Shown here in pieces: positions 8,173-17,316 of a stretch of DNA of 60,306 nucleotides (positions are counted from its first letter, which is position 1; each line of letters starts with the position of its first letter). Source of the DNA: Chloroflexota bacterium (GTDB lineage: Bacteria > Chloroflexota > Limnocylindria > P2-11E); assembly GCA_016194865.1 (NCBI GenBank), contig JACQAT010000022.1, positions 1 to 60,306 of the forward strand. The letters run 5' to 3'. A model generated the notes under the pieces. The model worked only from the letters and a program-made list of their open reading frames with translations, did not search any database and was not told the DNA's origin. Both the position numbers and the translations under genes were made by a program.

Positions 8173-9366
8173 GTGGGCGCGAGCGGCCTCGGCAGCTTCG
8201 GCCTCGGCGTCGCGACCTTCTATCTCAACTTCCTCTATCGCGCCCTTGGGTTCGACGACGTGCGCATCGGCGCGCTGGTCGGGTCGATCGCGATCGGGGC
8301 GGTGATCGGCGCGCTCCCCGCCGCTCTCGCCGCGAAGCGGCTCTCGCGCCGTGCCGCGATCATCGTCGGCGGCTCGATCACGGGCACGGGCATCGTCACG
8401 ATCCTCCTCTTCGAGGCGTTCCCGCTGCTCGCGCTCGCCGCGCTGCTGCTCGGCTGCGGTGGCGTGATCGTCTCGTCCTCGGGCAATGCGCTCGTCGCGG
8501 ACGCGACCGCCGCGACCGACCGGCCCGCGCTCTTCGGCCAGCAGATCGCGCTCGGGACGACCGCGTCGTTCCTCGCGAGCTTCCTCGCGGGCGCCGTCGC
8601 GACGCCGGTGGCCGCGGCCCTCGGCCTTGGCCCGCGGGACCCGCAGGTCATCAGGCTCCTGATCGGGGCCGGTGGCGCCATCGCCGCGGTCTCGGTGATC
8701 CCGATCCTGTTCGTTGGTGCCCCGCGCGTGCGGAGCGGCGGTCACGACGCGCCGCAACGGCGCGCGCTGTTCCTGCGCTTCCTCGCGCTCGAGGTCTGCT
8801 TCGGCTTCGGCGCGGGGAGCTTCCTGCCGTTCGTGAACCTGTTCTTCGCGGACCGCTACGGCCTGAGCCTCACCGCGATCGGCGCGGCGCTCGGCTGCAT
8901 CGCGGTCGGCGGCAGCCTTGGCGCGCTGCTCCATTCGCGAATCGCGGTTCCGAAGTTGGGCCAGCTGCGCGCGATCGTGCTCGTCGAGCTCGCCTCGCTG
9001 CCGTTCGCGCTGGTCGCGGCGATCGTGTTCGACCCGGTGGTCGCCGTGGTCGCGCTCGCCATGCGCAGCTTCCTCATGTACGGCGCGTCCGCGACCATGA
9101 CCGCGTTCCAGCAATCGAGCTTCGCGCCGGCCGAGCGAGCGGGCGCGCACGCGGGCTTCCTGATCGCCTGGAACGCCGCGAGCGCGGTCGCGGCGTATCT
9201 GTCGGGCGTTGTTCGCGGCTCCGCCGGATCCAGCGGGTACCAGATCAACCTGCTCACGCTCATCGCGGCGTACCTCGTGGCCGCGCTGCTCACGCTGTTC
9301 CTGCTCCGCTCGCATCAGCCGCGCGGCGACGCGATCGCGCGCGCTGCGTCAGACTCGGCGGCGTGA
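8173..9366 (+). CDS. Major facilitator superfamily transporter
   Basis: A 397-aa permease with about 12 hydrophobic segments, an MFS loop signature after helix 2 (ALAAKRLSRRAAIIVGG) and a central loop near residue 195 (RVRSGGHDAPQRRALF). The substrate is unknown. The GTG at 8173 is the first canonical start, but the frame continues upstream as RRDARLYVGASGLGSFG. That RDARLY stretch often precedes helix 1 in such proteins, so the true start may lie a few codons upstream at a non-canonical codon. Its stop overlaps the argS start (GTGA). Confidence 0.85.
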   Translation: MGASGLGSFGLGVATFYLNFLYRALGFDDVRIGALVGSIAIGAVIGALPAALAAKRLSRRAAIIVGGSITGTGIVTILLFEAFPLLALAALLLGCGGVIVSSSGNALVADATAATDRPALFGQQIALGTTASFLASFLAGAVATPVAAALGLGPRDPQVIRLLIGAGGAIAAVSVIPILFVGAPRVRSGGHDAPQRRALFLRFLALEVCFGFGAGSFLPFVNLFFADRYGLSLTAIGAALGCIAVGGSLGALLHSRIAVPKLGQLRAIVLVELASLPFALVAAIVFDPVVAVVALAMRSFLMYGASATMTAFQQSSFAPAERAGAHAGFLIAWNAASAVAAYLSGVVRGSAGSSGYQINLLTLIAAYLVAALLTLFLLRSHQPRGDAIARAASDSAA

Positions 9367-11048
9367 CGACCGCGGAGCTGATCCAGGGTCTCCTGCGCGA
9401 CGCGCTCGCGCGCGCGGCGAGCGAGCTCGGCTGGCCCGCGTCCGACGCGACGCTGGAGGTCGAGCATCCCGCGGATCCCGCGCACGGCGACTACGCGACG
9501 AGCGTCGCGCTCAAGCTCGCGCGCCCGCTGCGCAAGCCGCCGCTCGAGATCGCCACGGCGATCCGCGATCGCGTCGCGCCGCACGAGGCCGTGAGCGCGG
9601 TCACCGTGGCGAAGCCGGGATTCGTCAACGTCGCCCTGAACGACGCCTGGGTCGCGGCGCAGGTCGAGGTCATCGCGCGCGCCGGTACTGATTTCGGCCG
9701 AACGAAGGCGCTCGCCGGCAGCAGGATCCAGGTCGAGTTCGTCTCGGCCAATCCGACCGGCCCGGTCACCGTCGCGAACGCGCGCGGCGGCCCGCTGGGC
9801 GACGTGATCGCGAGCCTGCTCGCCTTCCACGGCGCCGACGTGCAGCGCGAGTACTACGTCGAGGACACCGGCACGCAGGTCGATCGCTTCGGCATGTCGA
9901 TCGCCGTCCGCTACCGGCAGCTGTTCGGCGAGGAGATCGAGCTGCCTCCCGACGGGTACCCGAGCGACTACATCAAGGACATCGCGCGGCTGCTCGGGGA
10001 TCGTGACGGGGACGCGCATCTGCGGCTGCCGCTCGACGAGCAGGCGAAGCTGTTCGTGCCGTTCGGGATCGAGTGGGTCGTCGGCGAGGCGAAGCGCGTG
10101 ACGGTCAAGCTCGGGATCGCGTTCGACGTCTGGTTCATGCAGCACACGCTGCTCACAAGCGGCTACTTCGACGAGACGATGACGAAGCTGCGCGAGAAGG
10201 GCTACCTCGTCGAGCGCGACGGAGCCGTCTGGTTCGATTCACCCGACGTGCCGCGGGACAAGGCCCGAGACGGTGAGGACAAGGAGGAGGGCTGGGTCGT
10301 CGTCCGCTCGAACGGCGACCCGACCTACCTCGGCAAGGACATCGCGTACCACCGGCTGTGCCTCGAGCAGCGCGGCCTCGATCGCAAGATCAATGTCTGG
10401 GGCGCGAACACGCAGTACCACCTGCTCCAGATGAAGATCGCGCTGCCGGCGCTCGGCATCCCGGACGACCGGTGGCGCGTCGTGCTCTATCAGTACGTGC
10501 GCTTCGTGCACGAGGGCGTGCTGCAGCGGATGGGCAAGCGCACCGGGCAGTTCCTGCTGCTCGAGGACGTGCTCGACGCCGTTGGAAAGGACGCGACGCG
10601 GTTCTTCCTGCTGCAATCGAGCGCCGACCGGCAGCTCGACTTCGACTTCGAGCTCGCGCTCCAGCAGTCGAACGAGAATCCCGTCTACTACGTCCAGTAC
10701 GCGCACGCTCGCATCGCGAGCATCTTCCGCACGGCGAGCGAGAAGGACCTGTCGAGCGCCGATGCCGATGTCTCGCTCCTGACCGACGCCGCCGAGCTGC
10801 AGCTCGTCCGCCACTGCCTGCGCTTCCCCGAGCTCGTCGCCGAGCTGCGCGAGACGCTGGGCGTGCACGCGCTCACCACCTACGCGATGGAGCTGGCGGG
10901 TCTCTTCCACGGCTTCTACAAGGGAAACCGCGTCGTGGGCGACGATGCCGCGCGGTCGAAGGCGCGGCTGCGACTCGTCGAGGCGGTGCAGCTGACGCTT
11001 CGGCAGGTCCTGACACTGCTCGGGGTCAGCGCCCCCGACCAGATGTAG
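9363..11048 (+). CDS. argS: Arginyl-tRNA synthetase
   Basis: A 561-aa class Ia synthetase. It has the N-terminal tRNA-binding domain (residues 1-100), the catalytic Rossmann fold with EFVSANPTGP (about 127-136), and the C-terminal all-alpha anticodon-binding DALR domain (ELVRHCLRFPELVAEL, ALTTYAMELAGLFHGFY). Two class signatures are degenerate. The HIGH box reads TVAN (about 136-139) in place of HVGH, and the KMSKS region reads RMGKRTGQ (about 389-396). The start is GTG at 9363 in a GTGA overlap with the MFS gene. Identity is secure from the flanking catalytic-core and DALR motifs. Confidence 0.93.
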   Translation: MTTAELIQGLLRDALARAASELGWPASDATLEVEHPADPAHGDYATSVALKLARPLRKPPLEIATAIRDRVAPHEAVSAVTVAKPGFVNVALNDAWVAAQVEVIARAGTDFGRTKALAGSRIQVEFVSANPTGPVTVANARGGPLGDVIASLLAFHGADVQREYYVEDTGTQVDRFGMSIAVRYRQLFGEEIELPPDGYPSDYIKDIARLLGDRDGDAHLRLPLDEQAKLFVPFGIEWVVGEAKRVTVKLGIAFDVWFMQHTLLTSGYFDETMTKLREKGYLVERDGAVWFDSPDVPRDKARDGEDKEEGWVVVRSNGDPTYLGKDIAYHRLCLEQRGLDRKINVWGANTQYHLLQMKIALPALGIPDDRWRVVLYQYVRFVHEGVLQRMGKRTGQFLLLEDVLDAVGKDATRFFLLQSSADRQLDFDFELALQQSNENPVYYVQYAHARIASIFRTASEKDLSSADADVSLLTDAAELQLVRHCLRFPELVAELRETLGVHALTTYAMELAGLFHGFYKGNRVVGDDAARSKARLRLVEAVQLTLRQVLTLLGVSAPDQM

Positions 11049-11052
11049 GTGG

Positions 11053-11475
11053 TCAGCTGAGGTAGATCACGCGCGGCACGCGGTCGAGTGATGCGAGACG
11101 CTCCCACTCCCGGTCGGCCGTCACGAGCGCACCTACGCCCGCGCGGATACCGGTCGCCACGATCAGCGCATCCGCAGGGGCGAGACGTGCCACCGCTCGC
11201 AGCAGCGCCGCTTCATAGGCGACGTCCTCACTGACCGCGTGCACGACCAGGTTCGGGCACTCGCGGAGGAATTCACGGATGGTGCGGGCGATGTCATCGC
11301 GTCCGTTGCGCAGCGGCCCGACCAAGAGCTCCATCTCGGTGACCGTCGAGACGACCGCCGTGATGCGTCCCGACGCTACATGGCGCTCGACCAGGGTCGC
11401 CGCCAGGCCGGACTCGGCTCGGCCACCCTCGAGGTAGGCGATCAGCGTCGAGGTGTCGAGCAGGAGGCTGCTGAC
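11053..11475 (-). CDS. PIN-domain ribonuclease (VapC-like toxin)
   Basis: About 140 aa of PIN fold. The acidic metal-binding residues are visible: Asp in LLLDTSTLI, Glu in TEMELLVG, Asp in APADALIVATG and Asp in VTADREWERL. VapC toxins cleave specific RNAs. The gene follows the AbrB-domain protein with a short gap (11476-11497). The conserved N-terminus has no ATG, GTG or TTG: the candidates are GTC at 11475 (giving a typical MSSLLLDTS start), CTG at 11463, or an ATG far upstream at 11607 that would overlap the antitoxin by about 110 nt. The start is therefore uncertain. Confidence 0.8.
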   Translation of the reverse strand, partial: VSSLLLDTSTLIAYLEGGRAESGLAATLVERHVASGRITAVVSTVTEMELLVGPLRNGRDDIARTIREFLRECPNLVVHAVSEDVAYEAALLRAVARLAPADALIVATGIRAGVGALVTADREWERLASLDRVPRVIYLS

Positions 11476-11497
11476 ACCAACGAGGTCGGCGTCGAGG

Positions 11498-12076
11498 TCA
11501 GCGACGTCCAGCGCTCTTGCGCTTTCGCGCTCTCGTCGCGACGTACTTCGCCACTCGTTCGCGGGAGCGCTGCCGCTGCGTCGCGTCCGTTCGCTCGCCC
11601 TTGGCACCGATCAAGCCATCCCGGTGCTTCACGTCGTGCTCGTTCATGCGAGCGAGCCGGCGCCCGCACACAGCGCAGCGACGCCAGCGGAGCCACGGCT
11701 CCCGTTCGTAGCGGGAGCGCGTGACCTCCGTCTCCGGGTGGGCGCGTACCGACTCCTCGAACGTGAGGTACGGCGTGCCGTCGCTGGCCTTGTCCGCGCT
11801 GGCGTCGGTCTCCTGCCACGCGGAGCGCTCCTCGCGCAGATAGCGGTCGGGGTCGTCGCCGTATGCGCCTCGGGCGATCCCCGCCCAGCTCTGCCGGACC
11901 GCGCGCACGGTCGCCAGATCCCCGGAAGCCTCGCCGATCGCGAAGACGAGGGTCGATCCCGGGCGAAGGCCGAGCCGGTCAGCGATCCGCTCCGGAAGCG
12001 TCAGCTGATTGCGCTCGCGGAGGACCGCCCGCGCCTCGAGATGCTCCGCTCCGTCATATCTTGTATTCGTATTCAT
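11498..12076 (-). CDS. AbrB/SpoVT-type DNA-binding protein with C-terminal zinc-finger-like segment (putative antitoxin)
   Basis: A 192-aa protein. Residues 16-50 match the swapped-hairpin AbrB/MazE/VapB DNA-binding fold (AVLRERNQLTLPERIADRLG). The middle is acidic and Tyr/Trp-rich. Residues about 132-150 carry CAVCGRRLARMNEHDVKH, a CxxC...HxxxH arrangement that could bind zinc, followed by a very basic tail (RARKRKSAGRR). Being next to a PIN-domain gene, it is probably the antitoxin and autoregulator. At 192 aa it is much longer than usual VapB (about 80 aa). The start is ATG 12076 with TATCGT 10 nt upstream. Confidence 0.72.
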   Translation of the reverse strand: MNTNTRYDGAEHLEARAVLRERNQLTLPERIADRLGLRPGSTLVFAIGEASGDLATVRAVRQSWAGIARGAYGDDPDRYLREERSAWQETDASADKASDGTPYLTFEESVRAHPETEVTRSRYEREPWLRWRRCAVCGRRLARMNEHDVKHRDGLIGAKGERTDATQRQRSRERVAKYVATRARKRKSAGRR

Positions 12077-12086
12077 TTTGATGAGT

Positions 12087-12092
12087 ACGATA
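12087..12092 (-). promoter_or_regulatory. -10 element (TATCGT) of the AbrB/PIN pair
   Basis: TATCGT on the minus strand, 10 nt before the ATG at 12076, in a short locally AT-rich stretch (about 12050-12110). An AbrB-type autoregulatory site could overlap it. Confidence 0.4.
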
Positions 12093-12155
12093 ACAAGAAC
12101 CTGGGCGAGAAATCAACGCCCTCAGCCGATAGGCTCGGCTCGCGGGAGGGCACAG

Positions 12156-14132
12156 ATGGCCGAGCTGGCGCGGCGGGTGGGGCTGGGTCTGGCGGCACGG
12201 GGCGACGTCGAGGACACGATCGGCTGGGTCGAGCGCGCACGCTCGGCGGGCCTCGAGTCCGTGTGGTTCCACGACTCGTACTTCGAGCGCGACGCCGTCA
12301 CCTATGCGACCGCGATCGCGGCGCGCGTCGCCGACATCCGCGTCGGCCTCGGCGCGCTGAACCCGTTCACGCGCCACCCCGTCCTCATCGCGATGACGGT
12401 CAGCGCGCTCGACGAGATCGCGCCGGAGCGCATCTCGCTCGCGCTGGGCTCCGCGCTGCCGCTCCGCCTCGCGCAGATGCAGATCCCGTACAAGCCGGAC
12501 GACGCGGTCGTTCGAGTCAGCGATGCCATCGATGTCTGCCGTGCGCTCTGGCGCGGGGAGCGCCTGCCGCGTGAAGGGATGCCGCCGCTGCAGCCGATGT
12601 TCGCGCCCGTGCATCGCGTGCCGATCTTCGTCGCTGGCTACCGCTCGCCGATGATGACGATGGCGGGTCAGAAGGCCGACGGCTACATCGCGCGGCCCGC
12701 CGAATCGATCGCCGGATTCCGCAAGCTCGTGCGCGTCATGCGCACGGCCTCCGTCGCGGCAGGACGCGACGAGCGCGCGGTCGAGACCACCGGCTACCTG
12801 CTGACGCTCGTCGACGCGACGCGGCGGACGGCGCTCGATCGCGCGAAGCGCGAGCCGTTCGTCATCTACATGATGTCGATCCTCTCCGAGATCACCTTGA
12901 AGCGCGCCGGCTTCGAGACGGAGCTGCGCGACCGGATCGCGGCGGCCTGGCGCGCGGAGAAGTTCACGGAGGCCGCGGCGCTCATCCCCGACGAGCTCCT
13001 CGACGCGTTCCTGGTCGTCGGCACGCGCGAGGAGGTGGCGGCGCGTGCCTACGAGTACCACGAGGCGGGGATGGACGTCCCGCTGCTCCAGCCGATCGTG
13101 CAGGACGAGGCGCAGACGAGCGCGGTCATCGATGCGGCCGCGATCTACGGCGGCGCGACCGAGCGCGCGCTGTCCGGTCGCCAGCGCGCGTCGCTCGAGG
13201 CGCAGCGCCTGGGCGGCGGCTCCCGGCTGTGGCGGACGCTGCGGGGCACGGGCGAGATCGTGCGCCCGTTCAGCTTCACCGCGTCGATCGTCCCGGTCGC
13301 GGTCGGCGGCGCGCTCGCCGCGATGGACGGCGCGTTCTCGTGGGCGCTCTTCGCGCTCGCGCTCCTCGCGAACGTCGCGCTGCACATCGGGACGAACGTG
13401 GTCAACGAGGTCTATGACGTGCGCAAGGGGGTCGACACGATCGCCTCGCCGCGCGCGAGCCACGCGATCGTGACCGGCCGCGTCACCGAGCGCGGCGCCT
13501 TCGCCCTCGCGTACAGCGCCTTTGCCGCCGCGGCCATCGTCGGTCTCGCGCTCGTGGCCGTGCGCGGCTGGCCCGTCGTCGCGCTCGGCGTCGCCGGCCT
13601 CATCGGCGGCTACGCCTACACCGCGCCGCCGTTCGAGTACAAGTTCCGCGCGCTCGGGCTCCCGCTCGTGTTCGTCCTGTTCGGGCCGCTCGCGGTCGCC
13701 GGCACGCAATACGTCGTCTCCGGCTTCCTCGACCCGCGCGCGCTCATCATCTCGCTCCCGATCGGCCTCCTCGTCACGGCGATCCTGCACGGCAACGAGT
13801 GGCGCGACATCAGCGACGACGCGCGCGTCGTCGGTGACGCGACGTTCTCGGTCCGCGCGGGGCGCAGCACCGCGCACGTGGTCTACGTCGGGCTGATCGT
13901 CGCGGCCTACATGGCGCTCGCGGTCTCGGTCGTGCTCGGCACCATCCCGCCGTACACGCTGCTCGCCGTGCTCTCGCTGCCGCTCCTGGTCCGCTCGCTG
14001 CGCTCCGCCGAGCTCGGCGCGAGCGGGCAGCAGCGGGCCATCGCGATGATCGATCTCGAGACCGCGCAGCTTCACGCCGCGTTCGGCGCGCTGCTCGTCA
14101 TCGGGCTGGTCCTCGCCACCGTCCTCCGTTGA
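12156..14132 (+). CDS. Fusion protein: luciferase-like (F420-type) oxidoreductase + UbiA/MenA-like prenyltransferase
   Basis: A 658-aa two-domain protein. Residues 1 to about 335 are a luciferase-like monooxygenase TIM barrel (ARRVGLGLAARGDVEDTIGW, ADIRVGLGALNPFTRHPV, ISLALGSALPLRLAQM, GQKADGYIARPAESI). Residues about 356-658 are an integral membrane UbiA-family prenyltransferase with eight or nine hydrophobic segments. Both Asp-rich motifs are present: NEVYDVRKGVDT (Asn417, Asp421, Asp427) and NEWRDISDDARVVGD. The first is closest to MenA (1,4-dihydroxy-2-naphthoate prenyltransferase). The junction has no stop or start signal, so this is one reading frame. The start is ATG 12156 with GGGAGGG 5 nt upstream. 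The joint function is unknown, possibly quinone formation. Confidence 0.8.
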   Translation: MAELARRVGLGLAARGDVEDTIGWVERARSAGLESVWFHDSYFERDAVTYATAIAARVADIRVGLGALNPFTRHPVLIAMTVSALDEIAPERISLALGSALPLRLAQMQIPYKPDDAVVRVSDAIDVCRALWRGERLPREGMPPLQPMFAPVHRVPIFVAGYRSPMMTMAGQKADGYIARPAESIAGFRKLVRVMRTASVAAGRDERAVETTGYLLTLVDATRRTALDRAKREPFVIYMMSILSEITLKRAGFETELRDRIAAAWRAEKFTEAAALIPDELLDAFLVVGTREEVAARAYEYHEAGMDVPLLQPIVQDEAQTSAVIDAAAIYGGATERALSGRQRASLEAQRLGGGSRLWRTLRGTGEIVRPFSFTASIVPVAVGGALAAMDGAFSWALFALALLANVALHIGTNVVNEVYDVRKGVDTIASPRASHAIVTGRVTERGAFALAYSAFAAAAIVGLALVAVRGWPVVALGVAGLIGGYAYTAPPFEYKFRALGLPLVFVLFGPLAVAGTQYVVSGFLDPRALIISLPIGLLVTAILHGNEWRDISDDARVVGDATFSVRAGRSTAHVVYVGLIVAAYMALAVSVVLGTIPPYTLLAVLSLPLLVRSLRSAELGASGQQRAIAMIDLETAQLHAAFGALLVIGLVLATVLR

Positions 14133-14761
14133 GCGGACCGCGGGCGCGCGACTCGCTGGCGGGCATCGGCCTCGCCGCGCTGCTGTTCACGCGCACGTTC
14201 GGGGGTCCGCGCGAGCGCTTCTGGCAGCGCATGACCGAGACCGGCGCGGTGCTGGGCGCGATGGCGCTCGCCGAGGATCGCCGCTCGCGTTCGACGCGCA
14301 TCGGATTGCGCGACGCCGTGCTCGGTCTCGGCATCGCGGCCGGCCTCTACGCCGTCTTCCAGCAGGGCGACCGCATGGCGCGTCGCGCCATACCGGGCGG
14401 CGATCGGCAGATCGGCGAGATCTACGAGCTGCGCGCGCTGCGCCCGGAGCGGGAGATCGCCGCGCGGCTCGCGCTCGTCATCGGGCCGGCAGAGGAGCTG
14501 TTCTGGCGCGGCCTCATTCAGCGCGGGCTCGCCTCGCGTCTCGGTCCGGTCGGCGGCTGGCTCGGCGCGTCCGCCGCGTACGGCGGGGTCCACCTCGCCT
14601 CGCGGAACGTCACGCTCATCGCCGCCGCCGCGACGGCGGGGCTCTATTGGGGCGCGCTCGCGATGATCGGGGCGCCGATGTCCGCGCTCATCGCGAGCCA
14701 CGTCATCTGGGACGTGTGGATCTTCCTCGTGCGTCCCACCGAGGAGCGCGCGACGACCTAG
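14129..14761 (+). CDS. CPBP-family (CAAX protease and bacteriocin-processing) intramembrane protein
   Basis: A 210-aa polytopic membrane protein. It carries the family motifs PAEELFWRGLIQRGL (Glu-Glu and Arg, about residues 121-135) and a later conserved His (SHVIWDVWIF, about 191). The EExxxR-like motif reads EELFWR. Starts with TTG in a TTGA overlap with the fusion gene, so the two are translationally coupled and co-expressed. Substrate unknown; prenylated or membrane partners of the neighbouring prenyltransferase are an unproven possibility. Confidence 0.78.
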   Translation: MSGPRARDSLAGIGLAALLFTRTFGGPRERFWQRMTETGAVLGAMALAEDRRSRSTRIGLRDAVLGLGIAAGLYAVFQQGDRMARRAIPGGDRQIGEIYELRALRPEREIAARLALVIGPAEELFWRGLIQRGLASRLGPVGGWLGASAAYGGVHLASRNVTLIAAAATAGLYWGALAMIGAPMSALIASHVIWDVWIFLVRPTEERATT

Positions 14762-14770
14762 AGGTCGGCC

Positions 14771-15307
14771 CTACCGAGTGGGGCTGGGTCGTGGTGACCC
14801 GGTGCCGATCGGCGCCGCGCTGCCCCGGGCGCCGCCGCCGAGGACCTGCTGGAGCGCGTTGCCGCCGACGACGATCGCCTGGGCGCTCACCGTGCCGGTC
14901 TCGCTGTCGGAGGCACCCACCACGGTGACCTGATCGTTCGCCTTGATGTCGGCGATCTTGATGTCGGTCTCCGAGGTGCGCACCACGCGGGTGTTGTTCC
15001 CGACGAGGACGATGGTCGACGTGATCGTCGGCGACGCGGCGTTCGCGCCGCCCTGGCGGACCTCGATGGTGATCGAGTCCGCGTTCACCGAGATGACGCG
15101 GCCGTTGACCGCGCCGCCGAAGGCGCCCTGACCACCACCCTGGCCCTGCACGCGCGCGCCACCGGCGCCGCCCGCGCCCGCGGTGCCCGTCTGCACGACG
15201 GCCGCCGGTGCCGGCGCCGCGTCGGCCGTGATGCGTCCCGCCGCGAAGCCGACGCCCGCGAGCGCGAGCGCGGCGACGAAGCCGACGAGGATCTGTGAGC
15301 TCTTCAT
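14771..15307 (-). CDS. Secreted or anchored protein with DUF5666-like beta domain
   Basis: A 178-aa exported protein. A signal or anchor sequence (residues 6-24, ILVGFVAALALAGVGFAAG) is followed by a Gly/Ala/Gln-rich linker. A small beta-rich domain then runs from about residue 65 (GRVISVNADSITIEV, IKANDQVTVVG), resembling DUF5666/OB-like repeats. It is the last gene of the exporter operon, 12 nt downstream of the permease. No catalytic residues are apparent; an accessory role in the exporter is inference from position. Confidence 0.65.
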   Translation of the reverse strand: MKSSQILVGFVAALALAGVGFAAGRITADAAPAPAAVVQTGTAGAGGAGGARVQGQGGGQGAFGGAVNGRVISVNADSITIEVRQGGANAASPTITSTIVLVGNNTRVVRTSETDIKIADIKANDQVTVVGASDSETGTVSAQAIVVGGNALQQVLGGGARGSAAPIGTGSPRPSPTR

Positions 15308-15319
15308 GTGGGACGCCTC

Positions 15320-16582
15320 CTATTCGTAGCGCAGGGCCTGGATCGGGTGCAGGCTCGCCGCGCGCATGGCCGGGTAGAGACCGAACACGACACCGATCGC
15401 GACCGACACGCCGACGGCGACGGCGACCGTGCCGATCGTGATGATCACGAGGAGCCCCGACTGGATCTGCTGCACCACCTGCGTGATGCCGTAGCCGAGC
15501 AGGATGCCGAGGATGCCACCCAGACCCGTGAGCGCGACCGCCTCGATGAGGAACTGGGTGAGGATGTCCATCTTGCGGGCGCCGACCGCCTTGCGGATGC
15601 CGATCTCGCGCGTCCGCTCGTTCACCGACACCAGCATGATGTTCATGATCCCGATGCCGCCGACGAGCAGCGAGATGCCGCCGATCGCGCCGAGCAGCAG
15701 CGTGAACGTCGCGGTGATGTTGCTGAGCGCGGCAAGCGTGTCGTTCTGGTTCGTCACCGTGAAGTCCGGCGTCGCGCCCTCCGCGATCTTGTGGCGCTGC
15801 AACAGCACGTTGCGCACGTCCTCGGTCGTCGCGTCCATCGTGTCGCTCGACGCGGCCTTCACCACGATGGTGTCGACGGTCTTCGTCTGACCCTGGAGCA
15901 CGCGCTGGGCCGTGGTCGTCGGCACGAGGATCTGATCGTCGCGGCTGAAGCCGAAGGTCGAGCCCTTCGTGTCGAGCAGGCCGATCACCCGGAAGTTGAT
16001 GATCCGCGCGCGCGCGAAGGGCCCCGTGCCGAAGACCTGGCGGAATTGGATCGTCTGGCCCACCGGGTCCGCCTCGCCGAAGAGCTGCTGTGACGTCATG
16101 GCACCGATGACCGCCACCTGGGCGAAGATGTTGAGGTCGGACTCGGTGAAGAAGTCGCCGCTCGTCAGCGGCCAGTCGCGCACGATCGGGTAGTCGGGCG
16201 ACACTCCCGTGACCTGGGTGTTCCAATTCTGTCCCGCGTAGACCACCTGCCAGCGACCGGTGCGCTGCTCCGCGTCGACCGCCTTGATCGTGGGCCCAAG
16301 CTGGGTCTGGATCGCGCGCATGTCGTCGAGCGTGAGCGTCTGGATGGTCGGCCCCGCGCCGCGCAGGCCCGCATCGGTCTGCGAGCCGGGCGTGACGCTG
16401 ACGAGGTTCGAGCCGAGGGCCAACACCGAGGACTGGACCGACTGCGACGCGCCGTTGCCGACCGCGACCATCGCGATCACCGCGGCGACGCCGATGATGA
16501 CGCCAAGCATCGTGAGCGCCGACCGGAGCTTGTTGACGACGACGGATTGGAGCGCGGAGCGGAACGAATCGAGGATCTTCAT
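15320..16582 (-). CDS. MacB-type ABC transporter permease
   Basis: A 420-aa type VII ABC permease. It has an N-terminal transmembrane helix ([21 protein letters not shown]), a large extracytoplasmic MacB_PCD domain (about 50-280) and three C-terminal helices of the FtsX-like domain. The characteristic coupling segment is [21 protein letters not shown]. It works with the ATPase and adaptor upstream to move substrate across the envelope by mechanotransmission. Start ATG 16582 in an ATGA overlap with the ATPase gene. Confidence 0.9.
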   Translation of the reverse strand: MKILDSFRSALQSVVVNKLRSALTMLGVIIGVAAVIAMVAVGNGASQSVQSSVLALGSNLVSVTPGSQTDAGLRGAGPTIQTLTLDDMRAIQTQLGPTIKAVDAEQRTGRWQVVYAGQNWNTQVTGVSPDYPIVRDWPLTSGDFFTESDLNIFAQVAVIGAMTSQQLFGEADPVGQTIQFRQVFGTGPFARARIINFRVIGLLDTKGSTFGFSRDDQILVPTTTAQRVLQGQTKTVDTIVVKAASSDTMDATTEDVRNVLLQRHKIAEGATPDFTVTNQNDTLAALSNITATFTLLLGAIGGISLLVGGIGIMNIMLVSVNERTREIGIRKAVGARKMDILTQFLIEAVALTGLGGILGILLGYGITQVVQQIQSGLLVIITIGTVAVAVGVSVAIGVVFGLYPAMRAASLHPIQALRYE

Positions 16583-17316
16583 GACGCGGCCACCATCGTC
16601 GCGAGGTGCTCCTCCGCGCGAAGCGGCTGCTCGACGATCTCGTCGCCGGCCACGACGCCGTCGCGCATGCGGACGATGCGCTTCGCGTGCTGCGCGACGT
16701 CCTGCTCGTGCGTGACCATGACGACGGTCTTCCCCTCGTCGTTGAGGCGCTGGAAGATCGAGAGGATCTCGGCGGTGGAGCGCGAGTCGAGGTTCCCGGT
16801 GGGCTCGTCCGCGAGGATCATGGCGGGATCGTTGAGGAGCGCGCGCGCGATCGCGACGCGCTGCTGCTGGCCGCCGGAGAGCTCGCTGGGGCGGTGATGG
16901 ATGCGCTCGCCGAGGCCGACGGACTCGAGCGCGCGCTGTGCCCGCTCACGCCGCTCGTGCCGGTCTCCTCCGTAGATGAGCGGCAGCTCGACGTTCTCGA
17001 GCGCGTTGAGACGGGGGAGCAGGTTGAACGTCTGGAAGACGAACCCGATGTGCTTGTTGCGTATCGCGGCGAGCTCGTCATCGGTGAGGCTCGCGACGTC
17101 CTCGTTGGCGAGGATGTACGTGCCCGTATCCGGCACGTCGAGGCACCCGAGCACGTTCATCATCGTCGACTTCCCGGAGCCCGACGGACCCATGAGGGCC
17201 ACGAACTCACCGGCGCGGACGTCGAGGTCGGCCCCACGGAGGGCGTGGACGATGTTGTCCTTGCCCATGCGGTACGTCTTCGTCACGCCGCGGAGATGGA
17301 TGACCGAGTCGGTCAT
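16579..17316 (-). CDS. MacB/LolD-type ABC transporter ATP-binding protein
   Basis: A 245-aa ATPase with Walker [10 protein letters not shown] (about residues 42-50), Q-loop [19 protein letters not shown], signature LSGGQQQR, Walker [14 protein letters not shown] and switch His in MVTHEQD. Subfamily features ([16 protein letters not shown]) place it with the MacB/LolD exporters. It overlaps the adaptor gene upstream and the permease downstream by ATGA, so all three subunits are translationally coupled. Confidence 0.93.
   Translation of the reverse strand: MTDSVIHLRGVTKTYRMGKDNIVHALRGADLDVRAGEFVALMGPSGSGKSTMMNVLGCLDVPDTGTYILANEDVASLTDDELAAIRNKHIGFVFQTFNLLPRLNALENVELPLIYGGDRHERRERAQRALESVGLGERIHHRPSELSGGQQQRVAIARALLNDPAMILADEPTGNLDSRSTAEILSIFQRLNDEGKTVVMVTHEQDVAQHAKRIVRMRDGVVAGDEIVEQPLRAEEHLATMVAAS

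Noticed and set aside
12054-14075. A 673-codon minus-strand open frame opposite the LLM-MenA fusion
   Set aside because: Composition is almost entirely Arg, Asp, Glu, Ala and Gly with no domain. It is a shadow of a strongly coding plus-strand gene.
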